DNA from: Hyphomonas sp.
Lineage (GTDB): Bacteria > Pseudomonadota > Alphaproteobacteria > Caulobacterales > Hyphomonadaceae
Length of the DNA stretch: 64,000 bases
Reading direction: 5' to 3'
Assembly (NCBI RefSeq): GCF_013823385.1
Contig: NZ_PNMA01000006.1
Location: 62,001-126,000, forward strand
This document shows positions 24,801 to 31,285 of the stretch, piece by piece; the first letter of the stretch is position 1; the number at the start of each line of letters is the position of its first letter. The notes under the pieces are model-generated. The model saw only the letters and a program-made list of their open reading frames with translations. It was not told the DNA's origin and ran no database searches. A program made the translations under genes and the position numbers.

Positions 24801-25371
24801 CGGCGAGGCCGACAGCTTCCTGGATAGCGCAGACGTGCTGGACAAGCAGGACATTTCCGATTCCATGAGCGGGGACTGGGGCGGCTACAGCTTTGCCGGC
24901 ACCGCCTCTGCCGGGCATCAGTTCAAGGCGGGCAGCTTCTATGCGCGGCCTGAAATCTCGGTCGACTATTTCCGCCTGCATCAGGACGGTTACAAGGAAA
25001 GCGCGCTGCGCAACACGTCGCTGGCGCTTGAGGTGGGCGAAGCCGATACCGAGCGGGCGTCCGCCTCTGCGATCCTGGCGATTGGCGCAGACTGGACCGT
25101 GCAGAACGGCCTCTACCGCATCTTCCCGGAAGCCCGCATCGGGGCGCGGCATGAACTGCTGGAGACGCCCTATGAAGCGACCGCGCGCTTCCTCAATGGG
25201 GAGCAGACTTTCCTCGTGCGGTCTGAGGAAGAGTTCGGAGACGCGCTGATTGCGGGGCTGTCGTTCAACAGCAGTTCCAGCATCTTCACGGCGCGGGCCT
25301 CCTATGATGTGGAACTCTCCGAAGCGGGGGCCATCCACTATATCGGGGCGTCGGGTGTCCTGCGGTTCTGA
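21865..25371 (+). CDS. Autotransporter with Ca-binding-like Asp clusters (type Va)
   Basis: 1168 aa from the ATG at 21865. Upstream TTG codons are less likely. A signal peptide ends at ARAAE near residue 20. A beta-helix-like passenger of Gly/Asn/Asp/Thr-rich repeats follows to about 850, with short strands such as GSITSYGSAPALLI and ENTGSISASA. The autotransporter barrel covers about the last 290 residues, from LKAWAQESVTF to the terminal GVLRF. Three Asp clusters (about residues 117-125, 300-306, 360-369) and an EF-hand-like loop DANSDGAINSLD (residues 556-567) lie in the passenger and may bind calcium. It is displayed or released at the cell surface, probably for adhesion; no protease or esterase motif was recognised. 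Confidence 0.88.
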   Translation: MPLFRKILVLSVSSIAIIASARAAEITTTTAAAVKTSTANAGAPDDLTITENGSIKVADTPGFTAVTIDSDNDVTIDGTILIEDSDNTAGISILPGVQSNLAISGTVQLIEDYTRADTDGDDDDDGPLAIGANRTGILLGQGAAMNGSIHLQSGSYVQVEGNDSAGLLLLSPLNGNLRTQGSIAVTGDNAQGITATGRVDGDVTIGGSVSAKGENATGVRLDDGATGAVAVNGSVVSTGFVYSSTTNYVAPALVTSSTTPLEDRLDADELLTGGPAFVVGGSLGRGLLINGAAPDPDLSDDEDDDDTKDTIEDFNENRSTGSITSYGSAPALLISADWNGPASEDLVLGTVLETVRDTLDDDDDDDTDEILAQFAYDYGLINRGAITGAGTNVGFDGTAVLVEGSASTGHSVIITGGIENTGSISASAYEADATALRLGANVVTPVLNNQGTIQALISTETAANAIALDIGETASLTSLENSGTLLARSTGDAGEVITVRDLSGTLGTITNTGTITATYLNDGVSLTTRSDATAFDLRANTTGVTLRQYEREATYDANSDGAINSLDTLDPSITGNIFFGSGNDLLKLEGGKLTGDVDFGAGSDEFNASNTKITGDVSFGGEDALVRLLSGSTLTGGIAFGNTGASDFLIAGGSTYAGLISNTASDLSFTLDASRAQLSNGTALTLSNLVMGNGATLILEIDDAGVQAAPVFTVNGTASLENGVLISPVFAGVSDSAGTFTIVDAAGILADLASGDVSLIAETPYIYQTDLDLIEGVRDQLNLVYRLKTTEELGLDINQTAAFDAVLELFGNSATLSEAFAGILSEAAFFQAYDQLLPARTDASTRFLRAQSTSTFGAMADQMNLLANSPGKGLKAWAQESVTFTDIKTTANMPGYNGTGFAFTGGLDIPVQALDAFGVMMSFNSGRYEEKTGGNNPVNTSSTGLGVYGLKKWNATFLRGAAQASSVDFSSLRELNIISGEADSFLDSADVLDKQDISDSMSGDWGGYSFAGTASAGHQFKAGSFYARPEISVDYFRLHQDGYKESALRNTSLALEVGEADTERASASAILAIGADWTVQNGLYRIFPEARIGARHELLETPYEATARFLNGEQTFLVRSEEEFGDALIAGLSFNSSSSIFTARASYDVELSEAGAIHYIGASGVLRF

Positions 25372-25442
25372 TGGCCTGCGGGGGGCTGAGCAGCCCTTCC
25401 CGTCGCGTCAATGTTCCTTCGGTTTTCGGAGTGTGTATGATC

Positions 25443-25472
25443 CCCCAAAACGATCAAAACAGGATTTTGGGG
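25443..25472 (+). promoter_or_regulatory. CCCCAAAA/TTTTGGGG hairpin covering the ribosome-binding site
   Basis: A perfect 8-bp inverted repeat with a 14-nt loop ends 7 nt before the acyl-CoA synthetase ATG. The right arm contains the GGGGAG Shine-Dalgarno, so a folded RNA would hide it. This could be translational control, or a weak terminator-like structure. Confidence 0.45.
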
Positions 25473-25479
25473 AGAGACC

Positions 25480-27174
25480 ATGCATTATGCCGAGCTGCTG
25501 AAGGCGCGTGAAGAACTGACCGGCCCCGGAGGCGCGTTCGAGATCATCGAGGCGGATATCCTCGGCAATCGTATCCGCGCCTACAAGAATGCCCCGCCCA
25601 GCGTGCGCGAAGTCTGGCTCTCTACCCTGCAATTTTCCGACCGCCCTTACCTCGTCTATCAGGACGAGCGGCTGACCTATGGCGAGGCGCACGCGATCGC
25701 AAACTCCACGGCCAACTGGCTGCTGGCGCAGGGCGTGAAGCCCGGCGACCGGGTGGCCATTGCCATGCGCAACTATCCCGAATGGATGCTGATCTACTGG
25801 GCGTGCCTGGCGGTGGGCATCACGGTGGTCGGCATGAATGCCTGGTGGACGGCCGAAGAGATGGCCTATGGCCTTTCGGACTCTGCGCCCAAGGTGCTGT
25901 TCCTCGACGCCGAGCGTCTGGCGCGCGTTCAGGAAAAGCCGGACATGGTGCAGGGAATGCAGCTGGTGGGCGTGCGCATTCCGGACATGCCGGCGGGGAT
26001 GGTCGACTGGTCTGTGGTGGCCGCACATGGCGGCGCGCTGCCGGAGGTGACGGTTGACCCGGATTCGGACGCCTGCATCTTCTACACGTCGGGCACGACA
26101 GGTTTTCCGAAAGGCGCGCAGCTGACCCATCGGGGCTGCGTCTCGAACCTCTTCAACATGCTGTTTGCCGGTGCCTCTTCGGCGCTGGCCGTGGAGCGGG
26201 CGACGGGCGTTTCGCCGCCGGCCGAGCCGCCGATCCCGGTGACGCTGATCACGACGCCCCTCTTCCATGTGACCGCCAACAATTGCGGCGCCTATGCCAC
26301 CACGGCGGCGGGCGGCAAGCTGGTGCTGATGTATCGCTGGGAAGCGGGCGAGGCGCTGCGCATCATCGAGAAGGAACGCGTCAGCAGCATGAGCGGCGTG
26401 CCGGTGATGGCGCGTGAACTGATCAACCATCCGGATTTCGAGAAGACCGATACGTCCAGCCTGCTGGCGCTGGCCGGGGGCGGCGCGCAGGTGCCGCCGG
26501 ACCTGGTGCTGAAGATCGAGAAGCAGGTGGCCACGGCGCGCCCCTCCACCGGCTATGGCATGACCGAGACCTGCGGGATCATCACATCGGTTTCCGGCGA
26601 CTTCTTCGTCGACAAGCCTGACAGCGCCGGGCCGGCGATGCCGAGCTTTGAGGCCAAATGCGTGGACGACAATGGCAACACCGTTGGCCCCGGCGAAGTG
26701 GGCGAGCTGTGGGTACGCGGATCCTCCGTCATCAAGGGCTATATCAACCGGCCTGAGGCGACCGCCGCGAGCATTACCGATGGCTGGCTGCATACCGGCG
26801 ACGTGGCGCGTATCGACGAGGATGGGTTCATCTTCATCGTGGACCGCAAGAAGGACATGGTGCTGCGCGGCGGCGAGAACATCTACTGCGCCGAGGTGGA
26901 ATCCTCGATCTACCGCCACAACGGCGTGGCCGAGTGCTGCGTGTTCGGCGTGCCCGATGACCGGCTGGGCGAGGAAGTGGGCGTGGCCGTGGTGGCCAAG
27001 CCCGGCGAAGCGCTGAGCGCCGAGGCCGTGCGCGAGCATTGCGCAGCGATCATGGCGAAACACAAGGTGCCCCGTTATATCTGGATGCTGGACGAACCCC
27101 TGCCCCGCAATGCCAGTGGCAAGTTCCTCAAGCGGGAATTGCGCGACAAGCTGGCCCCGAAAGTTTCCGCCTGA
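25480..27174 (+). CDS. Class I AMP-forming acyl-CoA synthetase
   Basis: 564 aa. The P-loop motif is IFYTSGTTGFPKGAQLTHRG (about residues 203-222), the A5 motif TGYGMTETCGI (about 353), A7-A8 WLHTGDVARIDEDGFIFIVDRKKDMVLRGGENIYCAEVE, and the A10 lysine in PRNASGKFLKREL. It activates a carboxylic acid with ATP to acyl-AMP and then acyl-CoA in the cytosol. The substrate (fatty, aromatic or other acid) is not evident. It has its own leader with an RBS-masking hairpin and lies between the autotransporter and the convergent HU gene. Confidence 0.9.
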   Translation: MHYAELLKAREELTGPGGAFEIIEADILGNRIRAYKNAPPSVREVWLSTLQFSDRPYLVYQDERLTYGEAHAIANSTANWLLAQGVKPGDRVAIAMRNYPEWMLIYWACLAVGITVVGMNAWWTAEEMAYGLSDSAPKVLFLDAERLARVQEKPDMVQGMQLVGVRIPDMPAGMVDWSVVAAHGGALPEVTVDPDSDACIFYTSGTTGFPKGAQLTHRGCVSNLFNMLFAGASSALAVERATGVSPPAEPPIPVTLITTPLFHVTANNCGAYATTAAGGKLVLMYRWEAGEALRIIEKERVSSMSGVPVMARELINHPDFEKTDTSSLLALAGGGAQVPPDLVLKIEKQVATARPSTGYGMTETCGIITSVSGDFFVDKPDSAGPAMPSFEAKCVDDNGNTVGPGEVGELWVRGSSVIKGYINRPEATAASITDGWLHTGDVARIDEDGFIFIVDRKKDMVLRGGENIYCAEVESSIYRHNGVAECCVFGVPDDRLGEEVGVAVVAKPGEALSAEAVREHCAAIMAKHKVPRYIWMLDEPLPRNASGKFLKRELRDKLAPKVSA

Positions 27175-27265
27175 GCGGCGGCCGCCTGTCAACGGGCGGC
27201 CAGGACTGCCTGTTCAGCGTCGGTTCGGATTACTCCGCTTACGGCGGTTACAGCGCCCAAAACGA

Positions 27266-27299
27266 AAACGCCCGGCCTGCACAAGCGGACCGGGCGTTT
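27266..27299 (-). terminator. Rho-independent terminator for the HU-like gene
   Basis: A 10-bp stem (AAACGCCCGG/CCGGGCGTTT) with a 14-nt loop lies 22 nt beyond the HU-like stop, followed on the minus strand by TTTCGTTTTG. The opposite strand also has AAAA before the stem, so it may act bidirectionally for the convergent acyl-CoA synthetase gene. Confidence 0.8.
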
Positions 27300-27320
27300 C
27301 AGTTCAGAACAGGCCGCTGC

Positions 27321-27773
27321 TTAGAGAACGCGGTCTTTCAGATCTTTCGACGGGCGGAAAGCAACTTTCTTCGACGCCTTGATCTTGATGGTTTCGCCGG
27401 TGGCCGGGTTGCGGCCCTTGCGCGCCGGGCGAGCGCGGACCTGCAGAATGCCGAGGCCCGAGATGCGCAGCTTCTTGCCCTTTTTCAGGTAGCCGCCCAT
27501 ACGGTCGATGAAGTCGCTGACAACGAGTTCAGCCTGCTTTTTCGGCATTTCATGCGCTTCGGAAAGCTCTGCAGCGATGTGCTTCAGGGTCAGCACTTCA
27601 GGCGTAGCCGCCTTCTTTGCAACCGGTTTTTTCGCCGGGGCAGCCTTGGGAGCAGCCTTCGGGGCGGCTTTTACGGCAGGCTTCTTGACCGCCGTGGCTT
27701 TTTTGGCGGGAGCTTTTTTCACCGCGACTTTGGCAGCCGGGGCTTTCTTGGCAGTGGTCGGTTTAACGGCCAT
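27321..27773 (-). CDS. HU-family nucleoid protein with Ala/Lys/Pro-rich N-terminal tail
   Basis: 150 aa. Residues 1-57 are a histone-H1-like tail of repeated AKKA/PAKK/APKA units. Residues 60-150 form an HU/IHF domain (LTLKHIAAELSEAHEMPKKQ, the FIDRMGGYLKKGKKLRISGLG centre, ARKGRNPATGETIKIKASKKVAF arm). The tail precedes the HU domain, the opposite order to mycobacterial HupB. It binds and compacts DNA and may loosen or bridge it through the cationic tail. The start at 27773 has AAGGAAA upstream; an upstream in-frame extension lacks the repeat character. It is convergent with the acyl-CoA synthetase gene. Confidence 0.9.
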   Translation of the reverse strand: MAVKPTTAKKAPAAKVAVKKAPAKKATAVKKPAVKAAPKAAPKAAPAKKPVAKKAATPEVLTLKHIAAELSEAHEMPKKQAELVVSDFIDRMGGYLKKGKKLRISGLGILQVRARPARKGRNPATGETIKIKASKKVAFRPSKDLKDRVL

Positions 27774-28150
27774 TTCGGTTTCCTTCAGTAAGTTGGGGGT
27801 TGATACAGCAGCAGCCTTAACACGGGGTTTTCGTCTGCTTTGAACTCTTTCAGATACACATGATTCGACGTGGATTGATCGCATATCGCCACCGCAAGAA
27901 CTGCGCAAGTGGCGCAAATCTGCTGGTTTTCGCACATTATTGCACAAAACTGCCCTGGAACAGAGCCCCCCAGGATTACCATTGGGCGAGATAACACCCG
28001 CCTGCAGCCGGCGCCCTCAGCGGAACTTGATCCCCAGACGGACTATCGAGCGCCCGGCGCGCATGAGGTATCCATGAAGCCTGCCTTCCATGGAACCATC
28101 GGCGGCGCAGCGCGTTTGGCACTGATGATGCCAGACACTTCCATGCCTTC
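27774..28150. other. Intergenic region between the divergent HU-like and flavoprotein genes
   Basis: 377 bp with no gene that I can support; short frames here lack a start context and family signal. It should hold the HU promoter (AT-richer part near 27920-27960) and that of the flavoprotein. No clear operator or riboswitch was found. Confidence 0.5.
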
Positions 28151-29464
28151 ATGAAAAAGCGCGCTGCCTTCTGGGTCATCGCAGCCTTCTGTGTTCTGGC
28201 CGTTCCCTTCCTTATACTGATTTCCGGTCAGCGCGCTCCCGGAACCAATCTGTTATGGGATTTCTCCAAGGGGCTCGGCTTTGGCGCGCTGGCGGTGGCG
28301 GGCCTGCAATTTGTTCTGACCGCGCGTTTCCGCGGCATGGCGCAGCCTTTCGGCATTGATATTGTCTATCTGTTTCACCGCTACATGGCGATGGGCGCCC
28401 TGGCCCTGATGCTGGCCCATTTCGGCATTCTCTACATCTGGTTTGAGCCTGCGCTGGGCGACCTTAATCCGCTCACGGCGCGCTGGGAGCTTACGGTGGG
28501 GCGCGTGGCGCTGGTGGCGTTTGCCCTTCTGGTGATCACATCGGAATTCCGCAAGCGGCTGGGCATCGAGTATGGCTGGTGGCGCACGATGCATGTGACC
28601 CTCGCGATCATCGCCTTTGCCGCTGCAATCGCCCATGTCCTCGGCGTTGGCCATTTCACGGCGGCCGCAGACAAGCGCGCGATGATCTTTGGCGTGAGCG
28701 CGGGCTGGCTTCTGCTGCTGGTCTGGGTGCGCGTGATCCGGCCCTGGCGGCAGACGCGGAACCCCTGGCAGGTCGCCGAGAACATCCCCGAGCGCGGCGG
28801 CGTCCATACGCTGGTGCTGGAGCCACGCGGCAAAGCCCTCAAGGGCTGGATGCCGGGGCAGTTTGCCTGGCTGACTGTGGGCAATTCGCCCTTTGGCCTG
28901 CGGGAGCATCCGTTCACGATTTCCAATGCCCCGGAAGACGGACCGGCTGTCTCGCTCTCGATCAAGCCGCTGGGAGATTTCACAGGAGACGTGATCAAGG
29001 CCGAGCCCGGAACGCCCGCATGGGTTGATGGGCCCTACGGCGCATTTTCCATAGACATGGAAGCGGAAACCGGAGGCTTTGTGATGATTGCCGGCGGGAT
29101 CGGGATTACGCCCATGATTGCCAATCTGAGGTCCATGAAGGCGCGCGGGGACACACGCCCGGCGATCCTGTTCTACGCCAACAAGGCGTGGGATGAGGTG
29201 ACCTTCCGGGAAGAACTGGAGGCGCTGGCGCGCGACATGGACCTGAAGGTTGTCCATGTGCTGGAAACACCGCCGAACGACTGGGACGGCGAAAGCGGCT
29301 TCCTGGACCGGAACATGCTGGAGCGCCATCTGAATGACGAGACGCGCAGCTGGGCGCACATGTTGTGTGGCCCGCCGCCGATGACAGATGCAGCCCGGAC
29401 TGCTCTCCTGAACATGGGCGTGCCGCTGTGGCGCATCGATTCTGAAATCTTTGATCTGGTGTGA
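28151..29464 (+). CDS. Ferric-reductase-like transmembrane flavoprotein (FAD/NAD(P)H oxidoreductase)
   Basis: 437 aa. Six hydrophobic segments in the first 190 residues carry haem-ligand-type histidines in FHRYMAMGALALMLAHF and MHVTLAIIAFAAAIAHVLG, the ferric-reductase/NOX membrane core. The soluble half has the FAD-binding HPFTIS, the NAD(P)-binding GGIGITPMIANLRS, and LCGPPPMTDAARTALL, a C-terminal ferredoxin-reductase signature. It probably moves electrons from NAD(P)H through haem across the inner membrane to an iron or quinone acceptor. A 29-aa membrane peptide starts 3 nt after its stop. The start is the ATG at 28151; the Shine-Dalgarno is weak. Confidence 0.85.
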   Translation: MKKRAAFWVIAAFCVLAVPFLILISGQRAPGTNLLWDFSKGLGFGALAVAGLQFVLTARFRGMAQPFGIDIVYLFHRYMAMGALALMLAHFGILYIWFEPALGDLNPLTARWELTVGRVALVAFALLVITSEFRKRLGIEYGWWRTMHVTLAIIAFAAAIAHVLGVGHFTAAADKRAMIFGVSAGWLLLLVWVRVIRPWRQTRNPWQVAENIPERGGVHTLVLEPRGKALKGWMPGQFAWLTVGNSPFGLREHPFTISNAPEDGPAVSLSIKPLGDFTGDVIKAEPGTPAWVDGPYGAFSIDMEAETGGFVMIAGGIGITPMIANLRSMKARGDTRPAILFYANKAWDEVTFREELEALARDMDLKVVHVLETPPNDWDGESGFLDRNMLERHLNDETRSWAHMLCGPPPMTDAARTALLNMGVPLWRIDSEIFDLV

Positions 29465-29467
29465 AGC

Positions 29468-29557
29468 ATGCGCCCCCTCCTGGCTACCCTGATTGCCGCC
29501 CTCCTCCTTGTCTGGACCGTCCTGCTGGCCCTGCTGTTTGCCTTTGCGGTCAACTGA
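29468..29557 (+). CDS. 29-aa single-helix membrane peptide
   Basis: An ATG four nucleotides after the flavoprotein stop opens a 29-codon frame made of one strongly hydrophobic helix (LLATLIAALLLVWTVLLALLFAFAVN). It lies before the terminator at 29577-29603. The tight spacing suggests translational coupling, and the peptide might stabilise the membrane flavoprotein. The call rests on position and composition alone. Confidence 0.5.
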   Translation: MRPLLATLIAALLLVWTVLLALLFAFAVN

Positions 29558-29576
29558 CATCGCATGCAAAGAAAAA

Positions 29577-29603
29577 GGCTGGCCGGATATGTTCCGGCCA
29601 GCC
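29577..29603 (-). terminator. Strong rho-independent terminator after phoD
   Basis: An 11-bp perfect stem (GGCTGGCCGGA/TCCGGCCAGCC) with a 5-nt loop is followed on the minus strand by TTTTTCTTTGCAT. It ends the leftward phoD transcript and may also stop the rightward flavoprotein transcript. Confidence 0.85.
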
Positions 29604-29626
29604 CTCCCCCCGTATTTCGGAATAGA

Positions 29627-31168
29627 TCAGATGTCCCGGGTACGGATTTCCACGTCCGTATACACACGAGATTCCGCGCGGCCGGCATCTTCGACGACCC
29701 GGAAATCGCCGGTGCAATCCTTTTTGCTGACCGTTACACGCAGATATCCGCGCTGTTTGCCATTCAGATGCGACACGTGAGGGTTCGCCTCGCGCATCAC
29801 TTCCATATCGCGCGCCCAGGGGCAGCCTGAGGAGATGGAGCTGCCGACAAGCTCATGGCCAATCCGCTTCGACCGGGTGTCGAAGGGCGTCTGGTAGAGG
29901 GTCGACGCCATGGCGGTATGCCAGTCACCGGTGAGGAAAACCGGGTTCTTCACGCCGGTGGCCAGCATGTCCGCCAGGCGCTGACGCGCAAGCGGATAGC
30001 CATCCCAGCTGTCAAGATTGGTGACGGGCGCTTCGGGCGGGGCGTTGTAGCGATAGGGCGTGAACCAGACCTGCGTGGCGATCAGGTTGAACGCGGCGCC
30101 GGAGCGTTTCAGTTCCGAATGCAGCCATTCTTCCTGCGCCTTGCCCATCATGGTCTGGGCGGGATCATTGGCTTCCTCACAATAGGCCTTGCGGCCATCG
30201 CCGCAGGGCTGGTCGGTGCGGAACTGGCGCGTGTCGAGCAGGTGGACCTGCGCCGGGCCGAGGCGGAAAGCGCCATGCATCAGAAGACCGGACTCGGTGC
30301 CCTTGACCCAGGGCGGCGTCTCAATCGGCATGTGCTCATAATAGGCCTGGAACGCGGCCAGCTTGCGCACGCGGAACTCCAGATCCGTCTGCTTTTCGGG
30401 ATCCTGAGGAATGGAACCGGCCCAGTTATTGTCGATCTCATGGTCGTCCATGGCGACAATCCAGGGCGCGATGGCATGGGCGGCCTGCAGGTGCGGATCG
30501 GTTTTGTAGAGGGCGTAGCGGTTGCGGTAGTCCCAGAGCGTGACGATTTCCGGCCCGTTATGGAGGCGCACGGTTTCAAACAGGCGGCGCTCGCCGGCGC
30601 CCACGTCCCGCATGTAGGAGCCGAGCGTGCCGACGCCGCCCTCATAGATATAGTCGCCCGTGTGAATGACGAGATCGGGCACCCATTCGGCAAGATCGCG
30701 ATAGGCCGCGTAAAAGCCGGCTTCATAATGCTGGCAGTAGGCCAGCGCAATGCGGGCCTTGTCATCATTGGGGCTTGTCGTCCGTGTCCGGCCTATGACG
30801 GTATCTTCATCATTGTAGCTGAACTGATACCAGTATTCCCGGCCAGGCTCGAGCCCTTCGCATTTGTAGTGAACCGAGTGGGCCTTTGCATCGGATGTGG
30901 AAACCATCTCGTCACGGATGACATCGCGCATGGCCGGATCACGGGCCACGCGCACGCGGACTTCGGCGCGGCCGGGCGGCATACCGCCGCCTCTCAGGGG
31001 ATCGGGCGCAAGCCGCGTCCAGAGGATGACACTCTCTGGCCGCGGGGTGCCCGAGGCGATACCGAGGGTGAAATATGTAGCTGAGCTGTCAGCGAAGCTG
31101 CGCTGCGACGCCATGGCGGCGGCAGCAGCAGCGCCGGTAAGCGCAATGAACGACCTGCGGGAAAACAT
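29627..31168 (-). CDS. phoD: PhoD-type alkaline phosphatase/phosphodiesterase (Tat-exported)
   Basis: 513 aa from the ATG at 31168, with AGGAGAA upstream. A twin-arginine signal (SRRSFIALTGAAAAA) precedes the PhoD N-terminal Ig-like domain (TLGIASGTPRPESVILWTRLAPDP). The metallophosphatase core contains HTGDYIYEGG (about residue 185), the MDDHEIDNNWAG metal motif (about 257), and FLTGDWHTA (about 430). PhoD enzymes use Fe/Ca to hydrolyse phosphomono- and diesters in the periplasm. It is co-directional with and 117 nt downstream of a TonB receptor, suggesting paired uptake and hydrolysis of an organophosphate. The C-terminus has RGYLRVTVSKKD, typical of the family. Confidence 0.92.
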   Translation of the reverse strand: MFSRRSFIALTGAAAAAAMASQRSFADSSATYFTLGIASGTPRPESVILWTRLAPDPLRGGGMPPGRAEVRVRVARDPAMRDVIRDEMVSTSDAKAHSVHYKCEGLEPGREYWYQFSYNDEDTVIGRTRTTSPNDDKARIALAYCQHYEAGFYAAYRDLAEWVPDLVIHTGDYIYEGGVGTLGSYMRDVGAGERRLFETVRLHNGPEIVTLWDYRNRYALYKTDPHLQAAHAIAPWIVAMDDHEIDNNWAGSIPQDPEKQTDLEFRVRKLAAFQAYYEHMPIETPPWVKGTESGLLMHGAFRLGPAQVHLLDTRQFRTDQPCGDGRKAYCEEANDPAQTMMGKAQEEWLHSELKRSGAAFNLIATQVWFTPYRYNAPPEAPVTNLDSWDGYPLARQRLADMLATGVKNPVFLTGDWHTAMASTLYQTPFDTRSKRIGHELVGSSISSGCPWARDMEVMREANPHVSHLNGKQRGYLRVTVSKKDCTGDFRVVEDAGRAESRVYTDVEIRTRDI

Positions 31169-31285
31169 GCGTGATTTCTCCTGAATGGAAGATGAGCGAG
31201 CAGAGGACCGGCCAGCAGCTCCGGGGGAAGCCACTGGCCGGTAACAGCGGATGGCGGCGCGACATGATCGCCGCCATCACGCAGA

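Noticed and set aside
25408-27192. Antisense frame opposite the acyl-CoA synthetase
   Set aside because: Same reasons: low-complexity composition and a well-supported gene on the other strand.
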